From positions 1 through 26,675 of the forward strand of contig JBOHWL010000059.1 in the NCBI GenBank assembly GCA_050736615.1: DNA of 26,675 nt, written 5' to 3'. The position numbers and the translations under genes were made by a program. Within the stretch, counting starts at the first letter, position 1. Every line of letters starts with the position of its first letter. Source of the DNA: JBOHWJ01 sp050736615 (GTDB taxonomy: Bacteria > Desulfobacterota > Binatia > Binatales > Binataceae). A model generated the notes under the pieces. The model saw nothing but the letters and a program-made list of their open reading frames with translations. It had not been told where the DNA came from and made no database searches. Of this stretch, positions 1 to 8,809 are shown piece after piece.

Positions 1-63
1 CACACCGCGGCACTGAATGCGATGTTGATTAACGAGAGGCTGCGCGCCGAAAAACGCCAATAA
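1..63 (+). CDS. C-terminal end of an upstream gene (partial)
   Basis: The first frame is open from base 1 and ends with TAA at 61-63. It encodes 20 residues ending NERLRAEKRQ, a charged, helix-like tail typical of a genuine C-terminus. Codon use looks coding (GC-rich third positions), but only the tail is visible, so no function can be assigned. It could also be a chance open frame, because 20 codons is short. Confidence 0.4.
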   Translation, partial: HTAALNAMLINERLRAEKRQ

Positions 64-300
64 TTTAACTTTCCCTGATGGTCTCGCGTTGAACTTGCCG
101 GCGCTTCGGTCTTCAATCTGGAACGGCAGTAGTCTATTTCGCCAGATTTTCGCTTTACTGGACTTATTGCTGATGAATTTAATCGATGATCGGCGGCGAC
201 GTGCGCTATTATTGATAAGCAGAATAACCGTTGTCTCGCCAAAGAGCACGCACTTAGTATGTTTTCATAATCCGCGAATCATACTGAGTGCGAGCTCTAA
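64..300. other. Intergenic region upstream of the flavoprotein gene
   Basis: This stretch of about 237 bases is noticeably more AT-rich than the flanking genes. It lies between the upstream gene's stop and the ATG at 301. It presumably holds the promoter of the flavoprotein gene, but I see no convincing -35/-10 pair, palindrome or terminator hairpin. A 93-codon open frame starting at 89 overlaps the flavoprotein start and looks non-coding. Confidence 0.4.
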
Positions 301-1821
301 ATGGTTTATCAAAACGTTGTCAATGGACCGCTCAAATCGCCCAACGAAGAGAACCGCACGGTTGTCATAGGTGCGGGTCCGGCCGGCCTTACCGCCGCTC
401 ACGAACTCTCCGGCCATGGCCGCAGCGTGGTCGTGCTTGAGCACGACCCCGAACACGTCGGCGGCATCGCACGCACAGTCAATTACAAGGGGTTTCGCTT
501 CGATATCGGCGGGCACCGCTTTTTTTCCAAGAACGCCGAAATTGAGAAGCTCTGGAGCGCCATCCTGGGCGAGCGCATGATCGAACGTCAGCGCATGTCG
601 CGCATTTATTACCGGGGGCGCTTTTTCAAATATCCGCTCGAAACCATCGACGTCCTGCGCAATCTCGGCGTTTATGAATCGGCCGCCTGTGTGGCCAGCT
701 ACCTCATCGCGCGGATTGGCCCACGCGAGAATCCGCAAAGCTTCGAGGATTGGATCACTAATGCCTTCGGCCGGCGGCTCTACCGCATGTTCTTCGAGAG
801 CTACACCGAAAAGGTCTGGGGCATGCCGTGCCGCGAAATTAGCGCGGACTGGGCCGCCCAGCGTATCAAGGACCTCTCGATGCGCACGCTGCTGACCCGC
901 GCCTTAAGTTTGCGCACAAGAAAGAATGGTCCGGTGATCAAGACTCTAATCGACCGCTTTCGCTATCCGCTCCACGGACCGGGCGAGATGTGGCAGCGGC
1001 TCGCCGCCATTCTGGCGGAACGGCAGGTGCCAATCCGCATGGGCGAGAGCGTGGTCCGCATCGAGCGGCGTGAGGGCGGCGTCGAAGCGGTGACGACCGC
1101 GGGCCTGGCGGGCCGCCGCCGATACCCCGGCGGCCATTTTATTTCGACCATGCCGATACGTGAACTGATCGATGCGTTGACCCCAGCCGCGCCCGCGCAA
1201 ATCGCGACGGCGGCGCGCAGCCTGCGTTATCGCGACTTCCTGACCGTCGCGTTGATTATCGATCAGCCTGATTTATTCCCGGACCAATGGATCTACATTC
1301 ACGAGCCCGGCGTCCAGGTTGGGCGGATCCAGAATTTCAAGAACTGGAGTCCGGCGATGGTGCCGGACCAGCGCTACACCGTACTCGGACTGGAGTATTT
1401 TTGCTTCGACTCGGATTCGCTGTGGAACTCGAGCGATGCCGAACTGCTCGCCATGGGTACGCGGGAGCTCGCCCATTTGGGTCTGGTCGACCCCGCGCAC
1501 GTGGGCGACGGCACGGTGGTGCGCCAGCGCGCCGCCTATCCCGTCTATGACGGCGATTATCGCTGTGCGGTCGATACCATTCGCGGATTTATTGACCGTG
1601 AGTTGCCCAATCTGCAATTAGCCGGCCGCAATGGCATGCATAAGTACAACAACCAGGATCACGCCATGATGACCGGCCTGATGGCGGCCCGCAACGTGAT
1701 GGGCGGCGCCTATGATCAGTGGCGGGTCAACGCCGATGCGCTGTATCTGGAGGAAGATGCGGTGGACGCGCCTACCTCCCGCATGGTGCCGCGTCGCCTC
1801 GTCCATAGCAGCGTCTTGTAA
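301..1821 (+). CDS. FAD-dependent amine-oxidase/UDP-galactopyranose-mutase-like protein
   Basis: A 506-residue flavoprotein of the NAD(P)/FAD-dependent oxidoreductase superfamily (protoporphyrinogen oxidase / UDP-galactopyranose mutase-like group). The N-terminal Rossmann motif VVIGAGPAGLTAAHEL at residues 21-36 binds the ADP part of FAD. An acidic residue at the end of the second strand follows (VVVLEHD, 43-49). The GGHRFFSK block around 70-77 is the family signature after the dinucleotide fold. The C-terminal HKYNNQDHAMMTGLMAARNV stretch is where such proteins contact the flavin. Relatives usually sit among surface-polysaccharide or lipid genes and act on sugar nucleotides or polyprenyl/carotenoid substrates. 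Here it stands alone on its strand, so the substrate is open. The start at 301 leaves about 20 residues before the Rossmann strand and lacks a strong ribosome-binding site. Superfamily is solid, exact reaction unknown. Confidence 0.85.
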   Translation: MVYQNVVNGPLKSPNEENRTVVIGAGPAGLTAAHELSGHGRSVVVLEHDPEHVGGIARTVNYKGFRFDIGGHRFFSKNAEIEKLWSAILGERMIERQRMSRIYYRGRFFKYPLETIDVLRNLGVYESAACVASYLIARIGPRENPQSFEDWITNAFGRRLYRMFFESYTEKVWGMPCREISADWAAQRIKDLSMRTLLTRALSLRTRKNGPVIKTLIDRFRYPLHGPGEMWQRLAAILAERQVPIRMGESVVRIERREGGVEAVTTAGLAGRRRYPGGHFISTMPIRELIDALTPAAPAQIATAARSLRYRDFLTVALIIDQPDLFPDQWIYIHEPGVQVGRIQNFKNWSPAMVPDQRYTVLGLEYFCFDSDSLWNSSDAELLAMGTRELAHLGLVDPAHVGDGTVVRQRAAYPVYDGDYRCAVDTIRGFIDRELPNLQLAGRNGMHKYNNQDHAMMTGLMAARNVMGGAYDQWRVNADALYLEEDAVDAPTSRMVPRRLVHSSVL

Positions 1822-1912
1822 GGCTTCCAGGGGACGGGCATTTCCGCCGTTGCATGAAATTGATACGCCGCGAATCGCAATGCGGAGCCGCGCCTCGCGA
1901 CCTTGGTCTCGC

Positions 1913-2989
1913 TTATTTCGCCGCGAGGGAATCCGGTCGTGCCGCTTCGAGCGCGTCCACTGCGTTGATCAGGCATTTTTCCGTGGTGGGCCAATCGATA
2001 CAGGGATCGGTCACCGAAACACCGTATCTGAGTTCGGCGCGGTTGTGCGTCAGTGGTTGATTGCCGGCGTCAATATTGCTCTCAAGCATTACACCCATGA
2101 TGGCGTGACTGCCCGCGTTTATTTGCTCGACCAGGGCACCAAGCACCGCCGGCTGCTTGCGATAGTCCTTGGCGGTCTGCGCATGCGAGCAATCGACCAT
2201 CACGCGCGGAGCCAGCCCCGCCTTGTCCAACAGCGCTACGCATTCGGCGATGCTGCGCTCGTCATAATTAGGGGTGCGTCCGCCGCGCAGCACCACGTGC
2301 GTGTCGGGGTTGCCGGTGGTGCGCACGGTCGCGGTCATGCCGTCCTGGTTGATGCCGAGAAAGGAATGGGGCCGACGGGCTGATTCAATCGCGTTGATCG
2401 CCGCCTGAAGGTTGCCTTCGGTCGTATTCTTGAATCCGACCGGCATCGAAAGCCCGCTTGCCATCTCGCGGTGGGTCTGTGATTCGGTGGTGCGCGCTCC
2501 AATCGCCGACCATGAGATAAGATCGGCGATATATTGCGGGGTAATCGGGTCGAGCATCTCCGTGCCCGCCGGCATGCCCAGGCTCGTGATGTCGAGCAAA
2601 AGGCGCCGTGCTATGCGCAACCCCTCCTGCATGTCGCAACTGTCGTCCATGCCGGGATCACTGATGAGCCCTTTCCAGCCGACCGTCGTGCGCGGCTTCT
2701 CGAAATAAACCCGCATCATCAGGAACAGGCGATGGTCGAGCACACGGCGCAGCTTGACCAGCCGTTTGGCGTAGTCGAGCGCGGCCGCTGGATCATGGAT
2801 CGAGCACGGACCAACAACGCATAGGAGGCGCTCATCGCGCCCGGCAATGATGCGGCGCACGGTCTCACGCGCCTCGATAATGTCAGCCGCCATCGCCGGC
2901 GTAACCGGCAGTTCGTTTTTCAACCGGCTCGGCGCGATCAGCGGCTCGGTTGCGATGACATGGATATCCTGCAGTTTCTTCGTCGGCAC
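1913..2989 (-). CDS. aroG: 3-deoxy-D-arabino-heptulosonate 7-phosphate synthase, class I
   Basis: This 358-residue enzyme condenses phosphoenolpyruvate with erythrose 4-phosphate, the first step of the shikimate pathway, in the cytoplasm. All four metal ligands of the class I AroG/AroF/AroH family are visible: Cys62 in VGPCS, His268 in DCSHA, Glu303 in MLESN and Asp328 in VTDPC. The substrate-binding blocks RVYFEKPRTTVGWKG (93-107) and IGARTTESQ (163-171) are intact. The length matches E. coli AroG (about 350). Translation must begin at GTG 2989, because a TAG lies two codons upstream in frame. No clear Shine-Dalgarno is present, so it may be weakly initiated or leaderless. It is convergent with the flavoprotein gene and separate from other aromatic genes. 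Which amino acid inhibits it cannot be read here; the paralogue symbol is by similarity only. Confidence 0.95.
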   Translation of the reverse strand: MPTKKLQDIHVIATEPLIAPSRLKNELPVTPAMAADIIEARETVRRIIAGRDERLLCVVGPCSIHDPAAALDYAKRLVKLRRVLDHRLFLMMRVYFEKPRTTVGWKGLISDPGMDDSCDMQEGLRIARRLLLDITSLGMPAGTEMLDPITPQYIADLISWSAIGARTTESQTHREMASGLSMPVGFKNTTEGNLQAAINAIESARRPHSFLGINQDGMTATVRTTGNPDTHVVLRGGRTPNYDERSIAECVALLDKAGLAPRVMVDCSHAQTAKDYRKQPAVLGALVEQINAGSHAIMGVMLESNIDAGNQPLTHNRAELRYGVSVTDPCIDWPTTEKCLINAVDALEAARPDSLAAK

Positions 2990-3163
2990 AACAGGCTATT
3001 AATAGCGGAATCAAGCCCGCCGACAAAGACGCCTTCTGTCAGCTCAGACGTTTGGAGCCGGCGCCGCGTTCAGAGTGAATTGGTGCTGCCGGCTGAATTC
3101 ATATGACTTGGCGAACCCGCAGGTAGTAAAATGCTTTGTCGGGAAAATTTACGCGTTTTGGCA

Positions 3164-3466
3164 TCAACGCCGATTAGTGTTTGGATTCGCGTTCGGATTC
3201 CGGCCGCTGGGCGAGGGTGGCATCGACTGCTCGGGCGCGGAGCCATGAGACGAGCTTGCCGCTACCGGCACGCCTCTCACGAGCCACAGGTTTTCTGCGT
3301 TCAGCCCGGTTGTTCCCATTTCAAGTTCGAACGCGACCCGGTCACCGGCGTTGACAGCCTGGCCGTGGGTCTGATTGGCGTGAAAAATTATCTCCTGTCC
3401 CCGATCCACAGCGATATAACCGTAGCCTTTCACAGAGTCGAGCAGCTTCACCGTCCCGAATGGCAT
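3164..3466 (-). CDS. Divergent cold-shock-domain protein with low-complexity tail
   Basis: A 100-residue protein whose first 65 or so residues form a cold-shock (OB-fold) domain. The RNP1-like motif KGYGYI is kept, but the RNP2 position reads IIFHAN rather than the canonical VFVHF, so one aromatic nucleic-acid-stacking residue is altered. The tail (about 66-100) is rich in Ser, Pro and Asn and looks disordered. Typical CspA proteins stop at about 67-70 residues, so the tail is an addition. It starts 16 bases after the stop of the canonical cold-shock gene on the same strand and is probably cotranscribed with it. The likely role is RNA or single-stranded DNA binding; partner RNAs are unknown. 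Confidence 0.8.
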   Translation of the reverse strand: MPFGTVKLLDSVKGYGYIAVDRGQEIIFHANQTHGQAVNAGDRVAFELEMGTTGLNAENLWLVRGVPVAASSSHGSAPEQSMPPSPSGRNPNANPNTNRR

Positions 3467-3482
3467 CAGGGTTCCTCAAACG

Positions 3483-3686
3483 TTAAATCGTACGCAGATT
3501 GTCGGCTTGTGGTCCCTTCGAACCCTGGCTGATTTCAAACTCCACTCGTTGGTTTTCTTCCAGGCTCTTGTAGCCCGCCCCCTGGATGGCAGTGAAATGA
3601 ACGAAAACGTCGGGACCGCCCCCGTCAGGGCTGATGAAGCCATAGCCCTTCTCAGCGTTGAACCATTTAACCGTGCCTTGAGCCAT
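3483..3686 (-). CDS. Cold-shock protein, CspA family
   Basis: A 67-residue cold-shock protein of standard length. It begins MAQGTVKWFNAEKGYGFI and contains both nucleic-acid-binding motifs, RNP1 (KGYGFI) and RNP2 (VFVHF), and ends in the usual Q-x-x-N-L region. Such proteins melt RNA secondary structure and act as RNA chaperones in the cytoplasm. It is the first gene of a likely two-gene unit with the divergent cold-shock protein 16 bases downstream. About 310 bases without a gene lie upstream, enough for the long structured 5' leader typical of cspA-type genes, although I cannot demonstrate a thermosensor by eye. Confidence 0.95.
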   Translation of the reverse strand: MAQGTVKWFNAEKGYGFISPDGGGPDVFVHFTAIQGAGYKSLEENQRVEFEISQGSKGPQADNLRTI

Positions 3687-3996
3687 CTGAATGCCCCCGC
3701 GTGCTCAAATAATCTCGATCAGCTTCTATCTTTAAGCTTCTAAGAAAGCCTGTACAAAAGCGCAAATTCTGTATTCCGAGCGCGGCAAACGCGGCAAACA
3801 AACCGAAGCCGTTTTTGCTTTTCCTCGACCTTTTTCGGATTCTTCACTTCGTACTGCGTTCAGACTAATGACTAGCCTTGCAAAGCTTCGTAGCAGAAAA
3901 CCGTGCGACAGACAACGTGACAGGCGGGATAGCCATTTCCGTTCCCGCGCACGGATGCGAATAGGCATGACCTCGGCGTGCGCTCAGATAAACTTC
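3687..3996. other. Leader/promoter region of the cold-shock pair
   Basis: No convincing gene is seen in these 310 bases between the end of the GT-C-like gene and the cold-shock start. The region must hold the terminator of the former and the promoter and leader of the latter. A short direct repeat of GCGGCAAAC occurs near 3783-3800. Open frames here (for example minus-strand 3732-3968) lack coding character. Confidence 0.4.
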
Positions 3997-6309
3997 TCAG
4001 TCGCGGCAAGAAGGCTTTGCCGGCGCACCCGGATAATCACCGAGGCCATTTTTGTCCAGCGTGATCATCGCGGTTCGCGCGGCTTTGGCGAGTTGCGCGC
4101 GATCGAAGATCATTACGAGCGATCCGATATACTCGCTCTGGCTTTTAGCCTTGCGCCACGGGGGGATCACGAACGCGCTCTCATGCGCCAGCGGGCCATA
4201 TTTTTGCAGGAGCAGTTTCGCGCTCGGATACCATGCCTGAATTCCGACCGCGACATGCTTGTGATCCAGTGGCATAAGCAATAGCCCCAGGCGTGCAAAG
4301 GGGCTCGGCGAGCAGCGCGCATCCGAACAGCGGGTCACTGGGTACACCATGCTCGGTCCGATCAGCTTCTTTGTCGGAAGCACGCCCGCTGTCACGGCGT
4401 TGGCCACCGAGAGCCGTGATAGTTGCCCCTCCTCGGCGAGCAGGATCTCTGTATCGACCAGCAGGTTCTGAAAGCGCGACGAATCGAAACGGCTCCTGGC
4501 CTCGAGCAATTTCATGGTCGGTCCCGCGCGCAACCGCGCCGGCACACGGTAGAGCGATATCCCCCCCCTCCGGACCGGGTCGGCGTCGAGCGGTGCGAGA
4601 AAAGGGCGCCACATCGCGAGATCCTTATTCACGACGATGACCGCACGCACGTCATGATCCGCCAGATAAGCTTCGAACTGAGCCTGAGCGGCGGGCACGT
4701 AGGTCAGCGTCATGAACGGATCAATTATTGGCCAAAATTGCCATCTTCCGAACCACGGGCCCGCGCCCTGCGCCATGCGGAAATACATTCCGGTTTCCGC
4801 TTGCCAGAGCATCGAATCGTTATAGGGCCAGAACGGAAGGAAAAGTACAGTCTCTCCGCGTTTGAGATAGTGTTTATATTCACTCGTACCGAAAAATCGG
4901 GGATTTGGCTGAGGTTTTACCCAATAGCTTGCCGAAATCGCTGGAAACGTGAGCGCCACGATGGCAAGCGCGACACCGAACCTAAAATAGGCGCTGACCG
5001 TCGTCGAAGATGACCAAAGAGCATATATGATCGCAACAATTAGAAATGCGTAAAGACAGAACCTTACTGGCGCCGCACTATCAAGGATTGGCAATTGCAA
5101 GACGGCATCGGGCATGCCGATGTGAGTTGCTCTGCCCGCCACTACCATTGCCGGACCCAGTGAAAGCAACAAAATAATTATGAATGAATCGATAAGGAGC
5201 CTGCCGGAAAACGAGTGCCAATAACGGCGTGCATACGCAATGACTATCGCGAGAAGCGGCAAGGCGAAATAGGCGCCCGGCTCGGCGGCATCGCGCCCGT
5301 TGAAGGGTGCGCTGATAAAATTCAACAGTGGAATGTGGCCTAATTGGTTATTCGGTGACGGAATAAAGAAATTCAACAAATCGGCCGAAAGAATTGTAAC
5401 CGACCAGATGGGTCCGTCCTGCAGGCGATACGCGAAAAAATAGTACAGGAAAGGAGTTGCGATTAGCAGCGCGGCTGCGCAACTCAATCCGAGACAGCCC
5501 AGTACGCCGAGTACGCACCGGCGTGTGTCACCCGCGCTCAACATGAAGGCGAGTCCCAGCGCCATCGCCCCGAACATGATCATCGTGGCGAAAATTTCGA
5601 GCGCGATGAAGAACTGCGCAACCAACAGAATGGCTAACGCGACAGTCAACTGGCGCGCCGTGATTTCGTCACGAAATCGGCGAATCCCGAAGTAGATCGC
5701 GAGCGGAACTGGGAAAATAAATAGAGTATGCAGATGAGTGAAATAGAGCTGCCCCAACATGTAGGGGCTGAAGCCAAAGATATAGCCACCCACAATGGCC
5801 GACCAGTAATTGCCGCTGAGATATCGGCATAGAAAGAAAACGCACCAAGCCGCCAGCGCCAGGCTCGAAAGGCACAGGATGTTCAGTGTCGCAATTGGCC
5901 CCAGCGTCGCGGTCAGCGGTGCCGCCATCAGACTGACCAACGGAACACTCGTCTGCCACGTCAAGTTGTAGCCGGTCGGCGCCCAAATAACTTTGCTCAA
6001 AAAGATGTTCAGATGATGGATGAGCGCGTACGGCCACCACACCAAAAACCACATCATGAGTTGCGGATCGGCGCCGTCGCCAATGTGCGCGGTGGACCAA
6101 TGCCCAATCAAGCCTCGCCCGACAAATAAAAATGCGCAGATGAAGTAGATTGCGAAGGCGAAAACGTTTGCCGCGACTCCGGTTCGCGTCAATGCGGCGC
6201 CCCCGCTGAATATTCCCGTTTGAGAAATTGCGGGGAGGCGCAGGCGCATGCGCGATCGGACGGTAAATAGTGTTGTTAGCCTAATGCACTTATTCTCCAG
6301 TGCGCTCAC
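3997..6309 (-). CDS. Large polytopic membrane protein, GT-C glycosyltransferase-like
   Basis: A 770-residue inner-membrane protein. After a 40-residue N-terminus there are about 11-12 hydrophobic segments to about residue 460, then a soluble C-terminal part of about 300 residues. The first extracytoplasmic loop carries IGDGADP (76-82) followed by MMWFLVWWPYAL. That acidic motif plus aromatic helix is typical of GT-C-fold glycosyltransferases using polyprenyl-linked sugars, where the Asp of the first loop is catalytic. No lipid-carrier or protein-glycosylation genes flank it. The GTG at 6309 gives the longest frame; an ATG at 6249 (residue 21) is an equally possible start, and neither has a clear ribosome-binding site. 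Family membership rests on topology and the motif only. It could also be an uncharacterised YfhO-like protein. Confidence 0.65.
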   Translation of the reverse strand: MSALENKCIRLTTLFTVRSRMRLRLPAISQTGIFSGGAALTRTGVAANVFAFAIYFICAFLFVGRGLIGHWSTAHIGDGADPQLMMWFLVWWPYALIHHLNIFLSKVIWAPTGYNLTWQTSVPLVSLMAAPLTATLGPIATLNILCLSSLALAAWCVFFLCRYLSGNYWSAIVGGYIFGFSPYMLGQLYFTHLHTLFIFPVPLAIYFGIRRFRDEITARQLTVALAILLVAQFFIALEIFATMIMFGAMALGLAFMLSAGDTRRCVLGVLGCLGLSCAAALLIATPFLYYFFAYRLQDGPIWSVTILSADLLNFFIPSPNNQLGHIPLLNFISAPFNGRDAAEPGAYFALPLLAIVIAYARRYWHSFSGRLLIDSFIIILLLSLGPAMVVAGRATHIGMPDAVLQLPILDSAAPVRFCLYAFLIVAIIYALWSSSTTVSAYFRFGVALAIVALTFPAISASYWVKPQPNPRFFGTSEYKHYLKRGETVLFLPFWPYNDSMLWQAETGMYFRMAQGAGPWFGRWQFWPIIDPFMTLTYVPAAQAQFEAYLADHDVRAVIVVNKDLAMWRPFLAPLDADPVRRGGISLYRVPARLRAGPTMKLLEARSRFDSSRFQNLLVDTEILLAEEGQLSRLSVANAVTAGVLPTKKLIGPSMVYPVTRCSDARCSPSPFARLGLLLMPLDHKHVAVGIQAWYPSAKLLLQKYGPLAHESAFVIPPWRKAKSQSEYIGSLVMIFDRAQLAKAARTAMITLDKNGLGDYPGAPAKPSCRD

Positions 6310-6746
6310 ATAAAATCAGATGACATCAGATGTTTAACGAGTCAAATGTAATCCTACGAGAAATGCACGAGACACTCAGCGTATGCGGCCCCAGCGATAT
6401 TTGCAGCGGTCGCTATAGCTCGAAAGCATGCTCATTAAGCCTGTATAGACGAGCTGAAATTAGCTCCGAACCTCGCGAGAGAAGTCGTGTGTGCACGATA
6501 ACTCACGCGGCGGACGTCCGGTTTTCGGCTTGTTAATCCGCGCGCGTTCGTCGGCACTAACAAGCGGACGCCGTGGGAACTCGGCCTCATGCGAACAAGT
6601 GTCAGGTTTCCAGAGCCAAATCCGACATTCCAACAAACGGACTGAAATCGCCAACCAAAACCGCACGCCGTATCCCAGCATGTCCAGAACGGAAATTGCC
6701 GGGTAGGGTGATATACACTGAAGCGCCGCGCCGCGCGGCGCTATCG
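6310..6746. other. Divergent intergenic region (GT-C-like gene / MFS gene)
   Basis: These 437 bases separate two divergently transcribed genes and should contain both promoters. Several short open frames cross it on both strands, but they overlap each other and lack family-like sequence. An in-frame upstream extension of the MFS frame back to 6573 is Arg/Lys-rich, non-hydrophobic and unlike an MFS N-terminus, so I treat it as non-coding. No palindrome or riboswitch-like structure stood out. Confidence 0.4.
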
Positions 6747-8000
6747 ATGAGCGAAGCTTCATCAGTATCACCCGCACTTCCGGAACGGATAAAGAGCGCG
6801 CTGGGCTCGATTTACGGCGGCCATTTTTGGCTGCTGTTCGGCGCCAGCTTCATGCTCAACATTGTCATGAATCTGCTGGTGCTTTATCCGCTCTTCATCG
6901 TCAAGTTGGGCGGCGGCGCCAGCGCGATCGGCGCCATCATCGGCACCGGCTCGTTGGCGGCGTTAGTGTCGCGCCCCGGCACCAGCGCCGCGATCACATG
7001 GCGCGGGCGACGCTGGACGGCGTGCTGGGGACTCGCGCTCAACGCGCTCGCGATGCTGTGGCTGATACCGCTCAAAACGATCGGCTGGAGCATCTTTGCG
7101 GCGACCGCGCTGGCTGGCGTCGCCAACGGCAGCGCGCGCGTGGCGCTGTTTGCGATGCTCTACGACATTTTGCCGGCCGGGCGGCAAGGCGAGACCATGT
7201 CGATCTTCAGCTTGAGCAGCATGATCCCGGCGATTTTCGCGGCGCTCGTGGGCGAGTTGATCCTGCAGCGCTCCGGTTTCACCGCCTTCTTCATCACCGC
7301 CGCGGTGATAAGCGCGATCGCGGGCGGCATCGTGCTGATGCTGGCCGATGACCATCCAGGAAACGCCAGCCCGCATGGCGGGGCGGCGGAAATCAACGAG
7401 ATGGTGAGCTACGCTTCGCTGTTGGCGGATCCGGCGCTCCTGATGCTCTGGCTGATCACGCTGGTGTTCGGCCTGGCGCTGGCTAGCCGCAACAGTTTTG
7501 TCGCGCCCTTCGGTGTGGCCGAGGGGATCGCCAATGTCGGCTGGTATTTCACGATTTATTCGGCGGTCGCGACGGTGGTAAGACTTGGCGGGAGGGTGAT
7601 GGATCGGATTGGGCTCGAGCGCATCCTGATCCCCTCGCTGGCCATCAACGGTGCCGGTATCGCGCTGGTCGCATTGACCGGCCACTACGGGATGCTCTAT
7701 ATCGCCGCCGCAATCGGCGGGCTCGGACATGGCTTCGTCTATCCCGCGTTGAGCGCGCTCGTCATCAAACACACCCCGCCGCGTGAAATGGGACGCGCCT
7801 CGACGATCTACACTTCGCTGTGGGATTTAAGCGCGATGGCGGGGCCGTACCTGTTTGGTCTCACGGCGGAGTTTGCTGGCTACGCGCTGATGTTCCTGAT
7901 TGCGGGCGCGCTTGCGATCGCGGGTGCGATATTGTGCGGAACGCAGTGCCGCCGAGGCGGTAGCCAAGCCGCAGGCGCAGCGAGCAGGCTTGGACCGTAG
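6747..8000 (+). CDS. Major facilitator superfamily transporter
   Basis: A 417-residue inner-membrane transporter with about 12 hydrophobic segments, the standard MFS size. The N-terminal half begins with GGHFWLLFGASFMLNIVMNLLVLYP. A loop-2-like basic stretch (RPGTSAAITWRGRRW) stands where the classic G-x-x-x-D-R-x-G-R-R motif would be, but the motif is degenerate. The second half has a better copy, GGRVMDRIGLERI. This pattern is common in drug or metabolite exporters of the DHA group, but the substrate cannot be read from sequence. The start at 6747 gives a natural cytoplasmic N-terminus. The last 20 codons coincide with a GC-rich inverted-repeat element, so the C-terminus may have been rewritten by repeat insertion. 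It is convergent with the diiron operon. Confidence 0.85.
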   Translation: MSEASSVSPALPERIKSALGSIYGGHFWLLFGASFMLNIVMNLLVLYPLFIVKLGGGASAIGAIIGTGSLAALVSRPGTSAAITWRGRRWTACWGLALNALAMLWLIPLKTIGWSIFAATALAGVANGSARVALFAMLYDILPAGRQGETMSIFSLSSMIPAIFAALVGELILQRSGFTAFFITAAVISAIAGGIVLMLADDHPGNASPHGGAAEINEMVSYASLLADPALLMLWLITLVFGLALASRNSFVAPFGVAEGIANVGWYFTIYSAVATVVRLGGRVMDRIGLERILIPSLAINGAGIALVALTGHYGMLYIAAAIGGLGHGFVYPALSALVIKHTPPREMGRASTIYTSLWDLSAMAGPYLFGLTAEFAGYALMFLIAGALAIAGAILCGTQCRRGGSQAAGAASRLGP

Positions 8001-8017
8001 GTCGAATCGAGTCCGCG
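7936..8017. repeat. REP-like palindromic element at the MFS 3' end
   Basis: The arms CCAAGCC (7964-7970) and GGCTTGG (7987-7993) form a 7-bp inverted repeat with a 16-base GC-rich loop. The element opens with GCGGAACGCAGTG (7936-7948) and closes with CGAGTCCGCG (8008-8017). Both blocks recur in the same relative order, on the other strand, at 11060-11094. It overlaps the end of the MFS gene and reaches into the convergent gap, so it may also act as a transcription stop. Extent and family are inferred from two copies only. Confidence 0.5.
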
Positions 8018-8028
8018 GAATTTCCCTT

Positions 8029-8790
8029 TTAATACGCCATGCTTTTGCGGCTGGCTTCAATCAGATGCTGGATTTCCTCTTCGCTGAAGCCGGCCAAAAG
8101 CCGCGCCTCGCGAGCGATCGTGATCGCATTGTCATTGCCGCTATCCTCCACCGCGCGCCGCGCGCCGCGAAAGTTGAAAATATCGTCGAGGTTATCCTGG
8201 AATTCCTGCGCCTTGCGCAACCGCTCGGGTTCGCCTTCAGTCAGCTTGCGCATCCACTTCGAACCCATCCGCACGTGGGTGATTTCGTCGGCCAGTACGT
8301 AATCCACCGCGCGCTCGATTACCTCATCGCCGTTTTTCTGCGCGATACGAATAAGCTGTTCGAAAACGTCGCAGGCCAGTCCTTCGAGGCCGCGATTGAT
8401 TCCGGCCACGCGTGCGGCCGGATCATCGGCCTGAGTGCATCGCCACAGAATTTCGGTTTCCGGATAATCGCCCGGCTGCGCACCCATGTACTCCAGCAGC
8501 TTCATGAAGATTTCGCTATGGCGCGACTCGTCCCACACCTGCCGCGCCATATCGAGCTGGAACTCCCATGGCGCGTCGGGAAAATCGAACAGCGTGCGGC
8601 CCGCAGCTTCCATTGCCTGCACTTCGCCGCAAAAAATCCCGTGCAGACGCACGCGCAAGGCCTCCTCGTCAAACATGGCCGAACGATCGTCGAGTCCCTG
8701 CTCCTCGCGGATTTCACGGTTTCTGCGTGCGCGAATTAAAACAAAACGCTCTTCGCGGGCGAGACGGTCAACCGGAATCATTCGCTTCAT
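8029..8790 (-). CDS. Ferritin-like diiron protein, paralogue A
   Basis: A 253-residue protein with the complete ferritin-like diiron signature across a four-helix bundle: Glu61 (MEAAGR), Glu88-x-x-His91 (DESRH), Glu144 (VFEQ) and Glu169-x-x-His172 (DEITH). It should bind two irons in the cytoplasm and could be an oxygenase, an oxidase or an oxygen/iron-handling protein. It resembles the DUF455/MiaE-like group in layout, though I cannot confirm the family. Start ATG 8790 is chosen because AGGAGACT lies just upstream; a longer frame to 8898 runs into the preceding gene. It is the last gene of the minus-strand set, 19 bases after paralogue B, with which it shares about 100 nearly identical central residues, indicating a tandem duplication. 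Confidence 0.85.
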   Translation of the reverse strand: MKRMIPVDRLAREERFVLIRARRNREIREEQGLDDRSAMFDEEALRVRLHGIFCGEVQAMEAAGRTLFDFPDAPWEFQLDMARQVWDESRHSEIFMKLLEYMGAQPGDYPETEILWRCTQADDPAARVAGINRGLEGLACDVFEQLIRIAQKNGDEVIERAVDYVLADEITHVRMGSKWMRKLTEGEPERLRKAQEFQDNLDDIFNFRGARRAVEDSGNDNAITIAREARLLAGFSEEEIQHLIEASRKSMAY

Positions 8791-8809
8791 GATGGGAGTC
8801 TCCTGAATT

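Noticed and set aside
1712..2383. 223-codon plus-strand open frame
   Set aside because: It is antisense to the DAHP synthase, whose catalytic residues are all intact; the frame is a GC-rich shadow without family-like sequence.
3783..3860. Intrinsic terminator downstream of the GT-C-like gene
   Set aside because: A short pairing around AAAC..GTTT exists, but it has only about four pairs and no good T-run.
4423..5013. 196-codon plus-strand open frame
   Set aside because: It is antisense to the GT-C-like membrane protein and lacks any motif.
6963..7772. 269-codon minus-strand open frame
   Set aside because: It lies opposite the MFS transporter, and its His/Arg/Gln-rich translation is the typical shadow of a hydrophobic gene.
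7900..8739. 279-codon plus-strand open frame
   Set aside because: It is antisense to diiron paralogue A, and the same shadow recurs opposite paralogue B, as expected for duplicated genes.
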